Source: Caccoplasma intestinavium | GTDB lineage: Bacteria; Bacteroidota; Bacteroidia; Bacteroidales; UBA11471 | DNA length: 64,000 nt | Direction of reading: 5' to 3' | Assembly: GCA_018715885.1 (NCBI GenBank) | Contig: DVKT01000045.1 | Span: 15,961-79,960 of the forward strand | Shown: positions 39,214-47,857 of the stretch, one piece after another | How the letters are laid out: each line of letters opens with the position of its first letter | How positions within the stretch are numbered: position 1 is the stretch's first letter | The notes under the pieces: model-generated | Seen by the model: only the letters and a program-made list of their open reading frames with translations | What the model was told of the DNA's origin: nothing | Database searches by the model: none | Position numbers and translations under genes: made by a program

Positions 39214-41519
39214 AAAAGATATGTTTCTTTATATTGCTTTTACCGTTTATTTGGGCGGGTTGCGATACGACGAGTAAGTTGGGGGCGGGAGAGGTATTGT
39301 ACACCGGGGTAAAGAAAATGCATATCGACCCCGAGGAAAAGGGTGTAAAACTCTCTTCCGATGCTGAGTCGGCTGTCCGCGACGCCCTTTCGGTCAAACC
39401 CAATAATGCGTTGTACAGTCCCTATGTCCGCTGGCCATTCCCGTTCGGTTTGTGGGTGTATAACCATGTCGAACCCAAAAAGGATAGGGGCTTTAAACAT
39501 TGGTTCTATGAGCGATTTGCCAAGACTCCGGTATTGATATCGACCGTGCAGCCCGATTTACGGGTGGCGGTTGTTCCCGATATTCTTGCAAATTATGGAT
39601 ATTTTTCTTCGTCGGCGGCTTATTCGCTCGATTACAATCGGAAAAATCCTAAAAAGGCGCGTATTACTTATGATGTAACTTACGGAAAGCCGTGGCGTTA
39701 TAGCTCTATATCATATCCTGTGCCGTCGTCGCCACTCACGTCGATTATCGATTCTACACGTTCCTCTTCGCTTTTGAGAGAAGGAGATATTTACCGGGCC
39801 GATGTTCTCTCTTCCGAGCGGTCTCGTATCACTTCCGTTCTCCGTAACAGGGGCTATTACTTTTTCCGGCCCGATTATCTTTCTTATCTTGCCGATACGA
39901 CAGTTGTTCCCAATGAGGTTGCGTTGCGGTTGCAGTTGCGAGGTAACGTTCCAAGTGAAGCATTGCGAACTTATCGGGTGGGGCATATTACATTCGATTT
40001 GAAATCTGCCTCGGGAAAGGGAGAGGTTGATACAGTCGAATTATCCAATGTAACATTTGTTTACCAGAAACCTCTTAAAGTTAGAAAACGGTTTATCGAA
40101 AGAAATATTACATTGAAGACCGGAGAAATCTATACGCTCGACCGACAGACCGAGTCGCTCAACAGTCTTGTGCGTATGGGTATTTTCAGATATGTCAATT
40201 TGGCGGTTTCTACACCCGATTCGATAAGAAGGGATAACAGTCTCGATATTACGCTCGATGCGGCTATGGACACGCCGATGGAGGCTTGGTTTGAGGCGAA
40301 TGTTACCTCCTCAACCAATAGTTTTATCGGCCCCGGTGTTATTTTCGGATTGGCCCATAAGAATGTTTTCGGAGGAGGAGAGCGGCTTTCTCTCGAATTG
40401 TCGGGGTCGTATGAGTGGCAGACCGGGAAACGGCAGTCTGCCGGGACGAAAACATCTCTTCTCAACTCGTATGAGTTCGGGATAAAGGCATCGCTTGCCT
40501 TTCCTCGTTTACTGCCTTCGGCGCTGTTGTGGGATTCCCGCATCGAGCGTCGGTACGGTGGAAAAACCACCGTGCAGCTTAGCGCCGATTTAATGAATCG
40601 CCCGCAGTATTTCCGAATGCTCTCGTTGAATACCTCTTTTTCTTTTGATTTCCAATCATCGCGAGTAAGTTCCCATACGATACAGTTACCTAAAATCGGT
40701 TATAATTATTTGATCAACTCGACGGCTTCTTTCGACAGTACTTTACAGGAAAATCCTGCCATAGCGTTGAGTTTCCGTAATCAGCTCATACCTTCGTTGG
40801 GATATACTTATCGGTTCAACAAACAGTTCGGCCGTCATGACGGGAATCATATTTTTTGGCAGACTTCCGCTTCTACGGCGGGGAACTTCCTGTCTTGGGT
40901 CGTTGCGGGAACCGAAGGCCATAAAAAATTTCTCGGTATACCTTTTTCCCAGTTTGTAAAAGCAACGACCGATTTTCGGTATTATCGGCGTTTATGGGGG
41001 GAGGCTTGGCTGGCGACACGTTTTCTGGTTGGGGCCGGTTGGGCTTACGGCAATTCTACCGTATTGCCGTATAGCGAACAATTTTATATAGGTGGAGCCA
41101 ATAGCATAAGGGCTTTTACCATACGCACGGTAGGCCCCGGAAGTTATGCCCCGCCGAAAGGCGATGCCGATGCCTATCTCGACCAGACGGGTAACTTCAA
41201 ACTCGAAAGCAATATCGAGTTGCGATTCCCGATTTTGGGAGATTTGCAAGGTGCGGTTTTTCTCGATGCCGGAAACATTTGGTTGCTCAAAGCCGAGGAA
41301 AGCCGACCCGGTGGTATGCTCAATGCTAAAACATTTTGGCGGGATATCGCTCTTGGTACGGGAGTCGGGCTGCGATATGATATAAGTTTCCTGATATTGC
41401 GTATCGATATGGGTATAGGCTTGCACGCTCCCTATAACAACGACAAGTCCCGGTATTATAATATGGATAGTTTCGGTAAAAGTCTGGCTTTCCATTTGGC
41501 CATAGGTTATCCTTTTTAG
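39210..41519 (+). CDS. tamL: TamL: BamA-family lipoprotein partner of TamB
   Basis: 769 aa from GTG 39210 that overlaps tamB's stop. Lipoprotein signal: LLPFIWAGC with Cys18 as the lipobox. POTRA-like N-terminus, then Omp85-type beta-barrel ending with VGYPF-like FHLAIGYPF; signature-type blocks EQFYIGGANSIRAFTIRTVG (VRGF-like) and LGTGVGLRYDISFLILRIDM are clearly present. Bacteroidetes replace TamA by a lipid-anchored TamL. Confidence 0.9.
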   Translation: MKKICFFILLLPFIWAGCDTTSKLGAGEVLYTGVKKMHIDPEEKGVKLSSDAESAVRDALSVKPNNALYSPYVRWPFPFGLWVYNHVEPKKDRGFKHWFYERFAKTPVLISTVQPDLRVAVVPDILANYGYFSSSAAYSLDYNRKNPKKARITYDVTYGKPWRYSSISYPVPSSPLTSIIDSTRSSSLLREGDIYRADVLSSERSRITSVLRNRGYYFFRPDYLSYLADTTVVPNEVALRLQLRGNVPSEALRTYRVGHITFDLKSASGKGEVDTVELSNVTFVYQKPLKVRKRFIERNITLKTGEIYTLDRQTESLNSLVRMGIFRYVNLAVSTPDSIRRDNSLDITLDAAMDTPMEAWFEANVTSSTNSFIGPGVIFGLAHKNVFGGGERLSLELSGSYEWQTGKRQSAGTKTSLLNSYEFGIKASLAFPRLLPSALLWDSRIERRYGGKTTVQLSADLMNRPQYFRMLSLNTSFSFDFQSSRVSSHTIQLPKIGYNYLINSTASFDSTLQENPAIALSFRNQLIPSLGYTYRFNKQFGRHDGNHIFWQTSASTAGNFLSWVVAGTEGHKKFLGIPFSQFVKATTDFRYYRRLWGEAWLATRFLVGAGWAYGNSTVLPYSEQFYIGGANSIRAFTIRTVGPGSYAPPKGDADAYLDQTGNFKLESNIELRFPILGDLQGAVFLDAGNIWLLKAEESRPGGMLNAKTFWRDIALGTGVGLRYDISFLILRIDMGIGLHAPYNNDKSRYYNMDSFGKSLAFHLAIGYPF

Positions 41520-41604
41520 AAACTATTTGCATATTATATTTTGAAGGTTGGTAAAAAATAGATATATTTGAGATCAGTCGAAATATATTTATCTGTTTAT
41601 TACC

Positions 41605-42768
41605 ATGAATCGAATTCTCTTATTTTGCTTTTTCGCATCGTTACCCGTTTATTTGTTTTCGCAGAATGCATTTGTCGTGCACGGTCATGTCGAGGGTTAT
41701 CCCGATGGTACGGTGTTTACTTTGAAGCCTTTCGGTTCGGATACATTGAGTCAAGGAGAGTTTGCCATAAGAGGGGAAACGAAGAGAGAATTTAGGAGTT
41801 CTTTATATATCGGAGAGTCTTATTTGGAATCCTGTCTTGTATGGGTCGCTCCCGGAGCTGAAATATTTATATCGGGAGATACGGCTGTTGTACCGAGATG
41901 TTGGGAGGTACGGAGCAATGTACCTCGTCAAAGAGAAGAAAATCGATATAAAGAGGCAACGAAAGATTTACAAGAGCGGTATGCCGATAATCTGTTGCGG
42001 TTGGAAGAGGTGTATCGTTCGATTCCATCCAAAGTTTCGCCTGACGATATGGTAAATATGAATAAATGGGAGGAAGTGAAGCGTTTACAACAGTTGAGAG
42101 ATTCGTTGGAGGCAGAAATTTGCAGCAGGGAACTCGATTTGATGAAAGACTTGCCCGTAACTGCGGATTGGTTGTCCCGCTTATCTCGTTATGCCCGGGC
42201 GGTAGCCCAAGAAGAACGATACAGGGGATATCGGCCGCTTATACAAGATTGCTACGGTCGCCTCGATGAGCCCCAACGGAATAGCGAAGACGGGAAATCG
42301 GTTTTGTTTTATTTGGCCTTAGAGATTATAGAAGAGGGCATGATGTGTCCCGATGTGGAGCTATTCGGCTTGGACGGGACTCGTTATCGCCTTTCCGACT
42401 TTCGGGGAAAATATATATTGCTTGATTTTTGGAGCGGGAGTTGCGGGCCGTGCAAAGCCTCGATACCCGAATTGGAAAAAATCGTACAGGAAAATGAGCG
42501 ATGTCTTACCCTCGTGAGTATTACGACAGACGGTGAAAAAAGTTGGCGAAAGTATTCCGATAAGCATTCTTTTGTATGGCATAATCTTTGCGATGGAAGT
42601 GGTTGGAAAGGACTTGTCGCCCGTTTCGGATTTAATGGAGTTCCCGCTTTTGTCCTTCTTTCGCCCGAAGGTAAAGTTCTGTCCAAGCGGATAGGTTATG
42701 GAAAGGGAATCATAGACTGGTGGTTGGAGAAATTTATCGGAGCATCATATACGCGGGTAGAAAAATAA
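41605..42768 (+). CDS. Thioredoxin-like protein with DUF4369 N-terminus (paralogue 1)
   Basis: 387 aa; signal peptide (1-20), DUF4369-type N-domain (about 22-110), helical linker, and a TlpA-like thioredoxin domain at about 250-380 with LDFWSGSCGPCKASIPELEK (Cys280-Cys283) and later NGVPAFVLLSPEG-like FGFNGVPAFVLL (cis-Pro). Oxidoreductase in the periplasm/cell surface. A tandem paralogue follows after 50 nt. Confidence 0.85.
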   Translation: MNRILLFCFFASLPVYLFSQNAFVVHGHVEGYPDGTVFTLKPFGSDTLSQGEFAIRGETKREFRSSLYIGESYLESCLVWVAPGAEIFISGDTAVVPRCWEVRSNVPRQREENRYKEATKDLQERYADNLLRLEEVYRSIPSKVSPDDMVNMNKWEEVKRLQQLRDSLEAEICSRELDLMKDLPVTADWLSRLSRYARAVAQEERYRGYRPLIQDCYGRLDEPQRNSEDGKSVLFYLALEIIEEGMMCPDVELFGLDGTRYRLSDFRGKYILLDFWSGSCGPCKASIPELEKIVQENERCLTLVSITTDGEKSWRKYSDKHSFVWHNLCDGSGWKGLVARFGFNGVPAFVLLSPEGKVLSKRIGYGKGIIDWWLEKFIGASYTRVEK

Positions 42769-42818
42769 ATTAAGAGATGATGTGAGAATTCGAATACTTG
42801 ATTTAATGTATTTTGGCT

Positions 42819-43997
42819 ATGAAAAAACATGTAGTATCATTGTTGCTGTTGTGGAGTGTCGTTTTCGGAGTTTGGGCCGAAAAAGGCTTTGTGATTCAGG
42901 GAAGTGTGGACGGTATTACACCGCAGTCGATGATTTCTCTCTATCGTGTTGATAATGGGAAGCGTTCGCTTTTGGACAAAGCTTACGTTACCCGGGGACG
43001 ATTCAAACTCACCGGCAAGACTGCCGGCAGTACGGCCGAGGAGGTTTATATCATGTTGAGTGATAAAAAATCGCCTTCACGGACACTCGCATTGTGGGTA
43101 TTGCCCGGTGCGAAAATCAAAGTGTTTGGCGATAATCGTATCGCCGCTTTGTGGACGGTCGAAAGTGATGTCGCTGAGCAGAAAGAGTCCAATCTTTATG
43201 CTGCCGCTGTGCGACCATTCTTGGCGGAGTATTGGAATTATTACCCCGAAAAAGCGAAATTGGAAACCCTCTATCGGGACAAGAATACGCCTCGGGAAAA
43301 ACGTTCGGCGGTGCGAAAACAAATCAATGCTATAACGGCGAAACAAGATTCTATACAATCATTGATGTATAAGGCCGAGATAGATATTATGCAGACAGCT
43401 CCGGTCGGAGATATCTGGCTTATGCATTTGGCCCAGTTGGCAATGGTTTCGCGTACACAAAAGAATTTCCCGTATAAAGCAGAACTTGTCAACTTGTATG
43501 AAAACCGTATGACCGATGTCTTGAAGGCCAAAGAGTATGGAGTAGTGGCTCGGGCGAATCTTTTCCAGAGGACGGTCGACGTGGGTGATGCTCTTGTCGA
43601 TGCTGATTTGTATGATTTGGCCGGAGGCGTGCATCATCTATCCGATTATCGGGGTAAGTATGTTTTGCTCGATTTTTGGGCGAGAAGTTGTGCCCCGTGT
43701 CTGGCTGCGATGCCCGAACTTGCGCAACTTTTTGCAAATAACTCCGATAGCCTTGTCGTAGTGGGTCTCAGCCTCGACGATGAAGATACTTGGTTACAGA
43801 CGTCTCGGGAGAAAAAAATCTCTTGGGTAAATCTCAATGAGAAGAAAGGGGCTGCGGGATTGAATGTCGCTTATAATGTATCTTCGATTCCGCATTATGT
43901 ACTTATCTCTCCCGAGGGAAAGGTGTTGAGTATCTTCAAAGGTTATAAGAAAAACCGTATATATAATGAGTTGAAGAAGTATATCGCGGTAAAATAG
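42819..43997 (+). CDS. Thioredoxin-like protein with DUF4369 N-terminus (paralogue 2)
   Basis: 392 aa; ATG 42819 preferred over TTG 42813 because it begins the signal peptide (MKKHVVSLLLLWSVV). Same layout as its upstream neighbour; redox motif FWARSCAPCLAAMPELAQLF with CAPC instead of CGPC. Ends in a thioredoxin fold with SSIPHYVLISPEGKVLSI. The two genes look like a tandem duplication with diverged active-site loop. Confidence 0.85.
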   Translation: MKKHVVSLLLLWSVVFGVWAEKGFVIQGSVDGITPQSMISLYRVDNGKRSLLDKAYVTRGRFKLTGKTAGSTAEEVYIMLSDKKSPSRTLALWVLPGAKIKVFGDNRIAALWTVESDVAEQKESNLYAAAVRPFLAEYWNYYPEKAKLETLYRDKNTPREKRSAVRKQINAITAKQDSIQSLMYKAEIDIMQTAPVGDIWLMHLAQLAMVSRTQKNFPYKAELVNLYENRMTDVLKAKEYGVVARANLFQRTVDVGDALVDADLYDLAGGVHHLSDYRGKYVLLDFWARSCAPCLAAMPELAQLFANNSDSLVVVGLSLDDEDTWLQTSREKKISWVNLNEKKGAAGLNVAYNVSSIPHYVLISPEGKVLSIFKGYKKNRIYNELKKYIAVK

Positions 43998-44040
43998 TGG
44001 TGGAAAAGATTGGGAAGGAAGTTTTTGAGATCGGTATTTA

Positions 44041-44078
44041 TAAAAAGAATAGAGTCTTGCAAGACTCTATTCTTTTTA
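44041..44078. terminator. Bidirectional terminator
   Basis: 18-bp near-continuous palindrome TAAAAAGAATAGAGTCTT (44041-44058) with AAGACTCTATTCTTTTTA (44061-44078), 2-nt apical core (so real loop 4-6 nt). Serves the paralogue-2 gene (+) and the pst operon (-), which converge here. Confidence 0.9.
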
Positions 44079-44083
44079 TAATA

Positions 44084-44938
44084 TCAACTGAAAACGCCGC
44101 TCAGGTATTGCTTGGTAAGCTCGTGTTGCGGATTTTTAAACAACTCTTCGGCTGTTCCTTGTTCGATGACTTCGCCCATATACATGAAAACCACGTAGTC
44201 GGCGATACGCAAGGCTTGGCGTAGGGTGTGGGTTACCATGATGATTCCGTAGCGTTCGCGCAATTTGGCGAAGAGGTCTTCGATATGTTTGCTCGATATG
44301 GGATCGAGAGCCGAGGTTGATTCGTCGGCAAGAATGAATTGTGGTTCTACGGCAAGACCGCGTGCCAAACACAGTCTTTGCTGTTGGCCGATAGAGAGTG
44401 CCGACGCCGGACTATGCAGGCGGTCTTTCACCTCTTCCCACAGATTGACTCCTTTCAAGTATTTTTCTACCGTTGCATCGAGAACCCTCCGGTTGCGCAC
44501 GCCGTGTATGCGGCAACCGTATGTGATGTTATCGTATATCGACATGGGTAGAGGAGTAGGGCGTTGTGAAAGCAGCCCTATTTTTTTTCGTATATGAGTG
44601 ATTTCGGCTTTGTGGTCGTAAATGTCTTCTCCGCTGACCAATACCCGTCCTTCGACCCGTAAATGTTCGGTCGTGTCGATCATTCGGTTGATGCTGCGCA
44701 ACAAGGTCGTTTTACCGCACCCCGAAGGGCCGATGATACAAGTTATTTTTTTATCGTGCAGCGTAAGATTGACGTTTTTGAGAATATGGTTGTTGCGGAT
44801 ATAGATATTCAAGTTCTCGATTTGGATAACGGCGTCTTCATCACGCCCGCTTTCCTCGGCGAGAGAGACTTCCTTTTCTTGCCGGTTTATCGGGTTTAAA
44901 TGTCCAAATATGTTGAATAGGGATTTTTCTTTCTCCAT
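44084..44938 (-). CDS. pstB: Phosphate ABC transporter, ATP-binding protein
   Basis: 284 aa. Walker A GPSGCGKTT (about 83-91), signature SALSIGQQQRLCLARGLAVE, Walker B LADESTSALD and MVTHTLRQALRIADY. N-terminal extension of about 35 residues beyond the E. coli form. Last gene of the leftward pstSCAB operon; stop of pstA overlaps its ATG by 1 nt. No phoU gene is present downstream before the terminator at 44041. Confidence 0.95.
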   Translation of the reverse strand: MEKEKSLFNIFGHLNPINRQEKEVSLAEESGRDEDAVIQIENLNIYIRNNHILKNVNLTLHDKKITCIIGPSGCGKTTLLRSINRMIDTTEHLRVEGRVLVSGEDIYDHKAEITHIRKKIGLLSQRPTPLPMSIYDNITYGCRIHGVRNRRVLDATVEKYLKGVNLWEEVKDRLHSPASALSIGQQQRLCLARGLAVEPQFILADESTSALDPISSKHIEDLFAKLRERYGIIMVTHTLRQALRIADYVVFMYMGEVIEQGTAEELFKNPQHELTKQYLSGVFS

Positions 44939-45786
44939 TATTTGATCTTGTTTTTAGAGAAACGGTGAGTAATCATGCGCCCCACGATACTCAGTACCAA
45001 AACGATAAGCGTAAGCAGCAGGGCTGCGGCGTAAGCGCGTTCGCGAACTTCGGGCAGAGGACTGCTCAGCTGGAAGAAGATCGCCAGCGGTAAGGTTGCC
45101 GCCGGTTGGTCGAGAGAAGTAGGTATGCTGTCGGTGAATCCTGCGGTAAACATGACGCCCGCTGCATCGCCTATGGCGCGTCCTATCGATAAAAGAGTTG
45201 CGGTCGCGATACCCGGTGCGATTTGCCGTATGGCGACTTTTATGGTTTCATAACGGGTCGCTCCCAGTGAGTAGGTTGCTTCGAGCAAATGTTTGGGCAA
45301 CTGGCGGGCGACTTCGTCCATGGAGCGGACAAAGATCGGTATAATGAGCAGTGTAATGACGATGATACCGCCCAGCAACGATGTCCGCAATCCGAGGAAT
45401 ATCATGATGGTAAATCCGAAAGCACCGTACACAATCGAGGGGATACCATATAGTACGTCGAACGAAAGACGCGTAATACTGGCCAGTTTGGAATCGTTTT
45501 TCAGATAGATGTTGATGAAAAATACAATGGGAATACTGATGAGTAACCCCAGTATCGTCGATGCTCCTACAATGTAGATCGAACCGACAATGGCGTTGAG
45601 TACACCGCCTTCTTTGCCTATGTAGAACCCGCCGCCGGGCAGTTGGGTAATCATATCCCAAGACATAGCCGGCCAGCCGTTGCGTATGATCGTGATGAGG
45701 ATACTGCCTAAAAAGGCAAATACGAGGATTACCGAGATGATCATCAACCCGAAGAATATTTTCTCAACGATAAATTTTGTTTTCAT
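44938..45786 (-). CDS. pstA: Phosphate ABC transporter permease
   Basis: 282 aa, six transmembrane segments (first: IFFGLMIISVILVFAFLGSI). EAA-like loop: EVARQLPKHLLEATYSLGAT; ABC-permease fold. 20 nt after pstC. Confidence 0.93.
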   Translation of the reverse strand: MKTKFIVEKIFFGLMIISVILVFAFLGSILITIIRNGWPAMSWDMITQLPGGGFYIGKEGGVLNAIVGSIYIVGASTILGLLISIPIVFFINIYLKNDSKLASITRLSFDVLYGIPSIVYGAFGFTIMIFLGLRTSLLGGIIVITLLIIPIFVRSMDEVARQLPKHLLEATYSLGATRYETIKVAIRQIAPGIATATLLSIGRAIGDAAGVMFTAGFTDSIPTSLDQPAATLPLAIFFQLSSPLPEVRERAYAAALLLTLIVLVLSIVGRMITHRFSKNKIK

Positions 45787-45805
45787 ACGTCAGGACTCCC
45801 TCCGG

Positions 45806-46714
45806 TTACATCTTATAGCTCCGCTCGATATTTCGTAATATCCAGCGGGATATGATATTGAACACCAAAATAATAAAGAACAATATAAAGGCGGCAAACA
45901 TGAGAGCCGACTCGTAAAGAGGCAGCGACAACATTTCACCGTAATTGTTGGCGATAAGTGCGGGAAGCGGGTAACAGGGGTCGAAAAGCGACCGTGGTAT
46001 GGCGGCGTAATTTCCGCATACCATCAATACGGCTATGGTTTCGCCGAAAGCTTTCGATATGGACAGTACAACGGCAGCGACGATTCCCGGCATGGCTTTT
46101 CGCAGGATAACCTTTGAGCAAGTCTGCCATTTGGTTGCTCCCAGTGAAGCCGAGGCTTCCCGGTAATCTTGCGGGACGATGGTGAATATTTCGATGAGCA
46201 GACTTACCAATATGGGCAGTATCATGATACCCAATACGATACCACTGGCCAGAACGGTATATCCGCTGGTATAGTCGACAAATCGGGGCCCGAGTTTATC
46301 GGCAATCCACGGTACAATGATGAGTGTGCCCCAGACACCGTATACGACCGACGGAATGCCGGCCAAAATGTCGAATATGGGAAATACGATACGTTTTACC
46401 CACGAACCGGCATATTCGGTCAGGAAAATGGCCGAGAGCAGGGAGATGGGCAACGCGATGGCAATCGACAAAGCCGTTACGAAAAGTGTTCCTACGATAA
46501 AAGGCAGGAATCCGAATTCTCCGCTGAGGGGTTTCCATGCCGATCCCGAAAGCAGTTCCCATAGGGAATGTTCCGATAAGATAAGGCGGCTTTTGAAAAA
46601 TAGCCCGATTCCTATGGCGATAAGCAACAACAGCGATAATACGGTAAGGACAAGCATGACCCACCGGGCTGCCTTGTCCTTGAATATGCGTCGTTGTAAC
46701 AGCGATAAATCCAT
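45806..46714 (-). CDS. pstC: Phosphate ABC transporter permease
   Basis: 302 aa, six TM segments, EAA-like loop VPQDYREASASLGATKWQTC; N-terminal TM LTVLSLLLLIAIGIGLFFKS. Forms the channel with PstA; 9 nt downstream of pstS. Confidence 0.93.
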   Translation of the reverse strand: MDLSLLQRRIFKDKAARWVMLVLTVLSLLLLIAIGIGLFFKSRLILSEHSLWELLSGSAWKPLSGEFGFLPFIVGTLFVTALSIAIALPISLLSAIFLTEYAGSWVKRIVFPIFDILAGIPSVVYGVWGTLIIVPWIADKLGPRFVDYTSGYTVLASGIVLGIMILPILVSLLIEIFTIVPQDYREASASLGATKWQTCSKVILRKAMPGIVAAVVLSISKAFGETIAVLMVCGNYAAIPRSLFDPCYPLPALIANNYGEMLSLPLYESALMFAAFILFFIILVFNIISRWILRNIERSYKM

Positions 46715-46722
46715 CGGCGACG

Positions 46723-47703
46723 TTAGGGATTGAGTTTTTTAAGACTTTGATCTATTGTCGTTTGGGGAAGAGGTATATATCCTGTCTCGATGGCGTATTT
46801 TTGGCCTTCGGAGAGAGCGTATTTGATAAATTCCACGACTGCCGGATTTCGAGGCACACCGTTACTTACCAAGTACAGGTCGCGAGCAGGGGGAGACGGA
46901 TAACGGCCTTCGCCGATCGCTTTGATAAGGTCGGCACTATTTCCATAAAATTTTTCGTCCTCATCGATTTGTCCGTTTTCGTTTATGTCGAGAGGAATTA
47001 CAGCCAGCCCTTCATAGGGTTTATGGGTACGCATATCATACGCGTAAGCGATGTTGTTGTAGCCGATGCCTACACGGTCTTTTTGTACGGCGGCCGATAC
47101 GCCGGGATCTCCATATACGGCAGTACCTTGCAGTTGTTCTTGCCGTTTACCGAACCATATGGCCCATGTCTCGGCTGCTCCGCAGGCGTCGGAACGGGTA
47201 TACACATGCACGGGAATCGTACTTTCGATACCCAATAAGTCTCCGTATGTGGCGTATTGATTGTTCCAAAGAGCAGCGGCAGTTGCTTTGGTCAGACCTT
47301 TTTTGCAGACATCGTCGAAATGCGGATTGGCGACATTGATTGTTGCTACGACCGCGTCTTTTACGACCGCGAAACCTAAGGCGCCCTTTTGTGCTTCTAC
47401 TTCGTATATTTCCCGGGAAACCATGCCGAGGTCTACGACTTTGGCCAATGCATCGGTCATGCCTTTTCCTGCGCCTCCCCCCGATATGTCAATGCGTACA
47501 TTGGGGTGAAGTTTACGAAATTCGTCCGCCCATTTGACAACCATCGGATAAAGGGCGAATGCCCCCGAAAAAGAGATCTCACCTTTCAGCGTGTCTCCTG
47601 CGGCAATTTGGTCGTTTTGAGATTCGTTTTTCCCCGACGATGGTTTACAACTTGTCGTTAAGACCAGAGAAAATATGCTTGCGAGCCATATTAATTTTTT
47701 CAT
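46723..47703 (-). CDS. pstS: Phosphate-binding lipoprotein
   Basis: 326 aa, lipobox at Cys19 (SLVLTTSC), short Ser/Asn-rich linker, and PstS fold: ISFSGAFALYPMVVKWADEF, ISGGGAGKGMTDALAKVVDL, RSDACGAAETWAIWFGKRQ. Less like E. coli PstS, closer to the PstS variants of Bacteroidetes. First gene of the pst operon. The only promoter-like box seen is TAGATTTG on the minus strand (47791-47798), without a good -33. Confidence 0.9.
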   Translation of the reverse strand: MKKLIWLASIFSLVLTTSCKPSSGKNESQNDQIAAGDTLKGEISFSGAFALYPMVVKWADEFRKLHPNVRIDISGGGAGKGMTDALAKVVDLGMVSREIYEVEAQKGALGFAVVKDAVVATINVANPHFDDVCKKGLTKATAAALWNNQYATYGDLLGIESTIPVHVYTRSDACGAAETWAIWFGKRQEQLQGTAVYGDPGVSAAVQKDRVGIGYNNIAYAYDMRTHKPYEGLAVIPLDINENGQIDEDEKFYGNSADLIKAIGEGRYPSPPARDLYLVSNGVPRNPAVVEFIKYALSEGQKYAIETGYIPLPQTTIDQSLKKLNP

Positions 47704-47857
47704 AATCCGAAAAATATTTATCCGTCTTCCCTCGGCTTGTATTTGATCGGGAAAGAAAGTCGGTCATTTCTTTGTAAAGATTTGCAAATCTACGAATAAA
47801 ACTCGATATGCGGGTCTTGTTTTACCTTTTTTGTGTAAAAGGGGCACGTAGGGAGCG

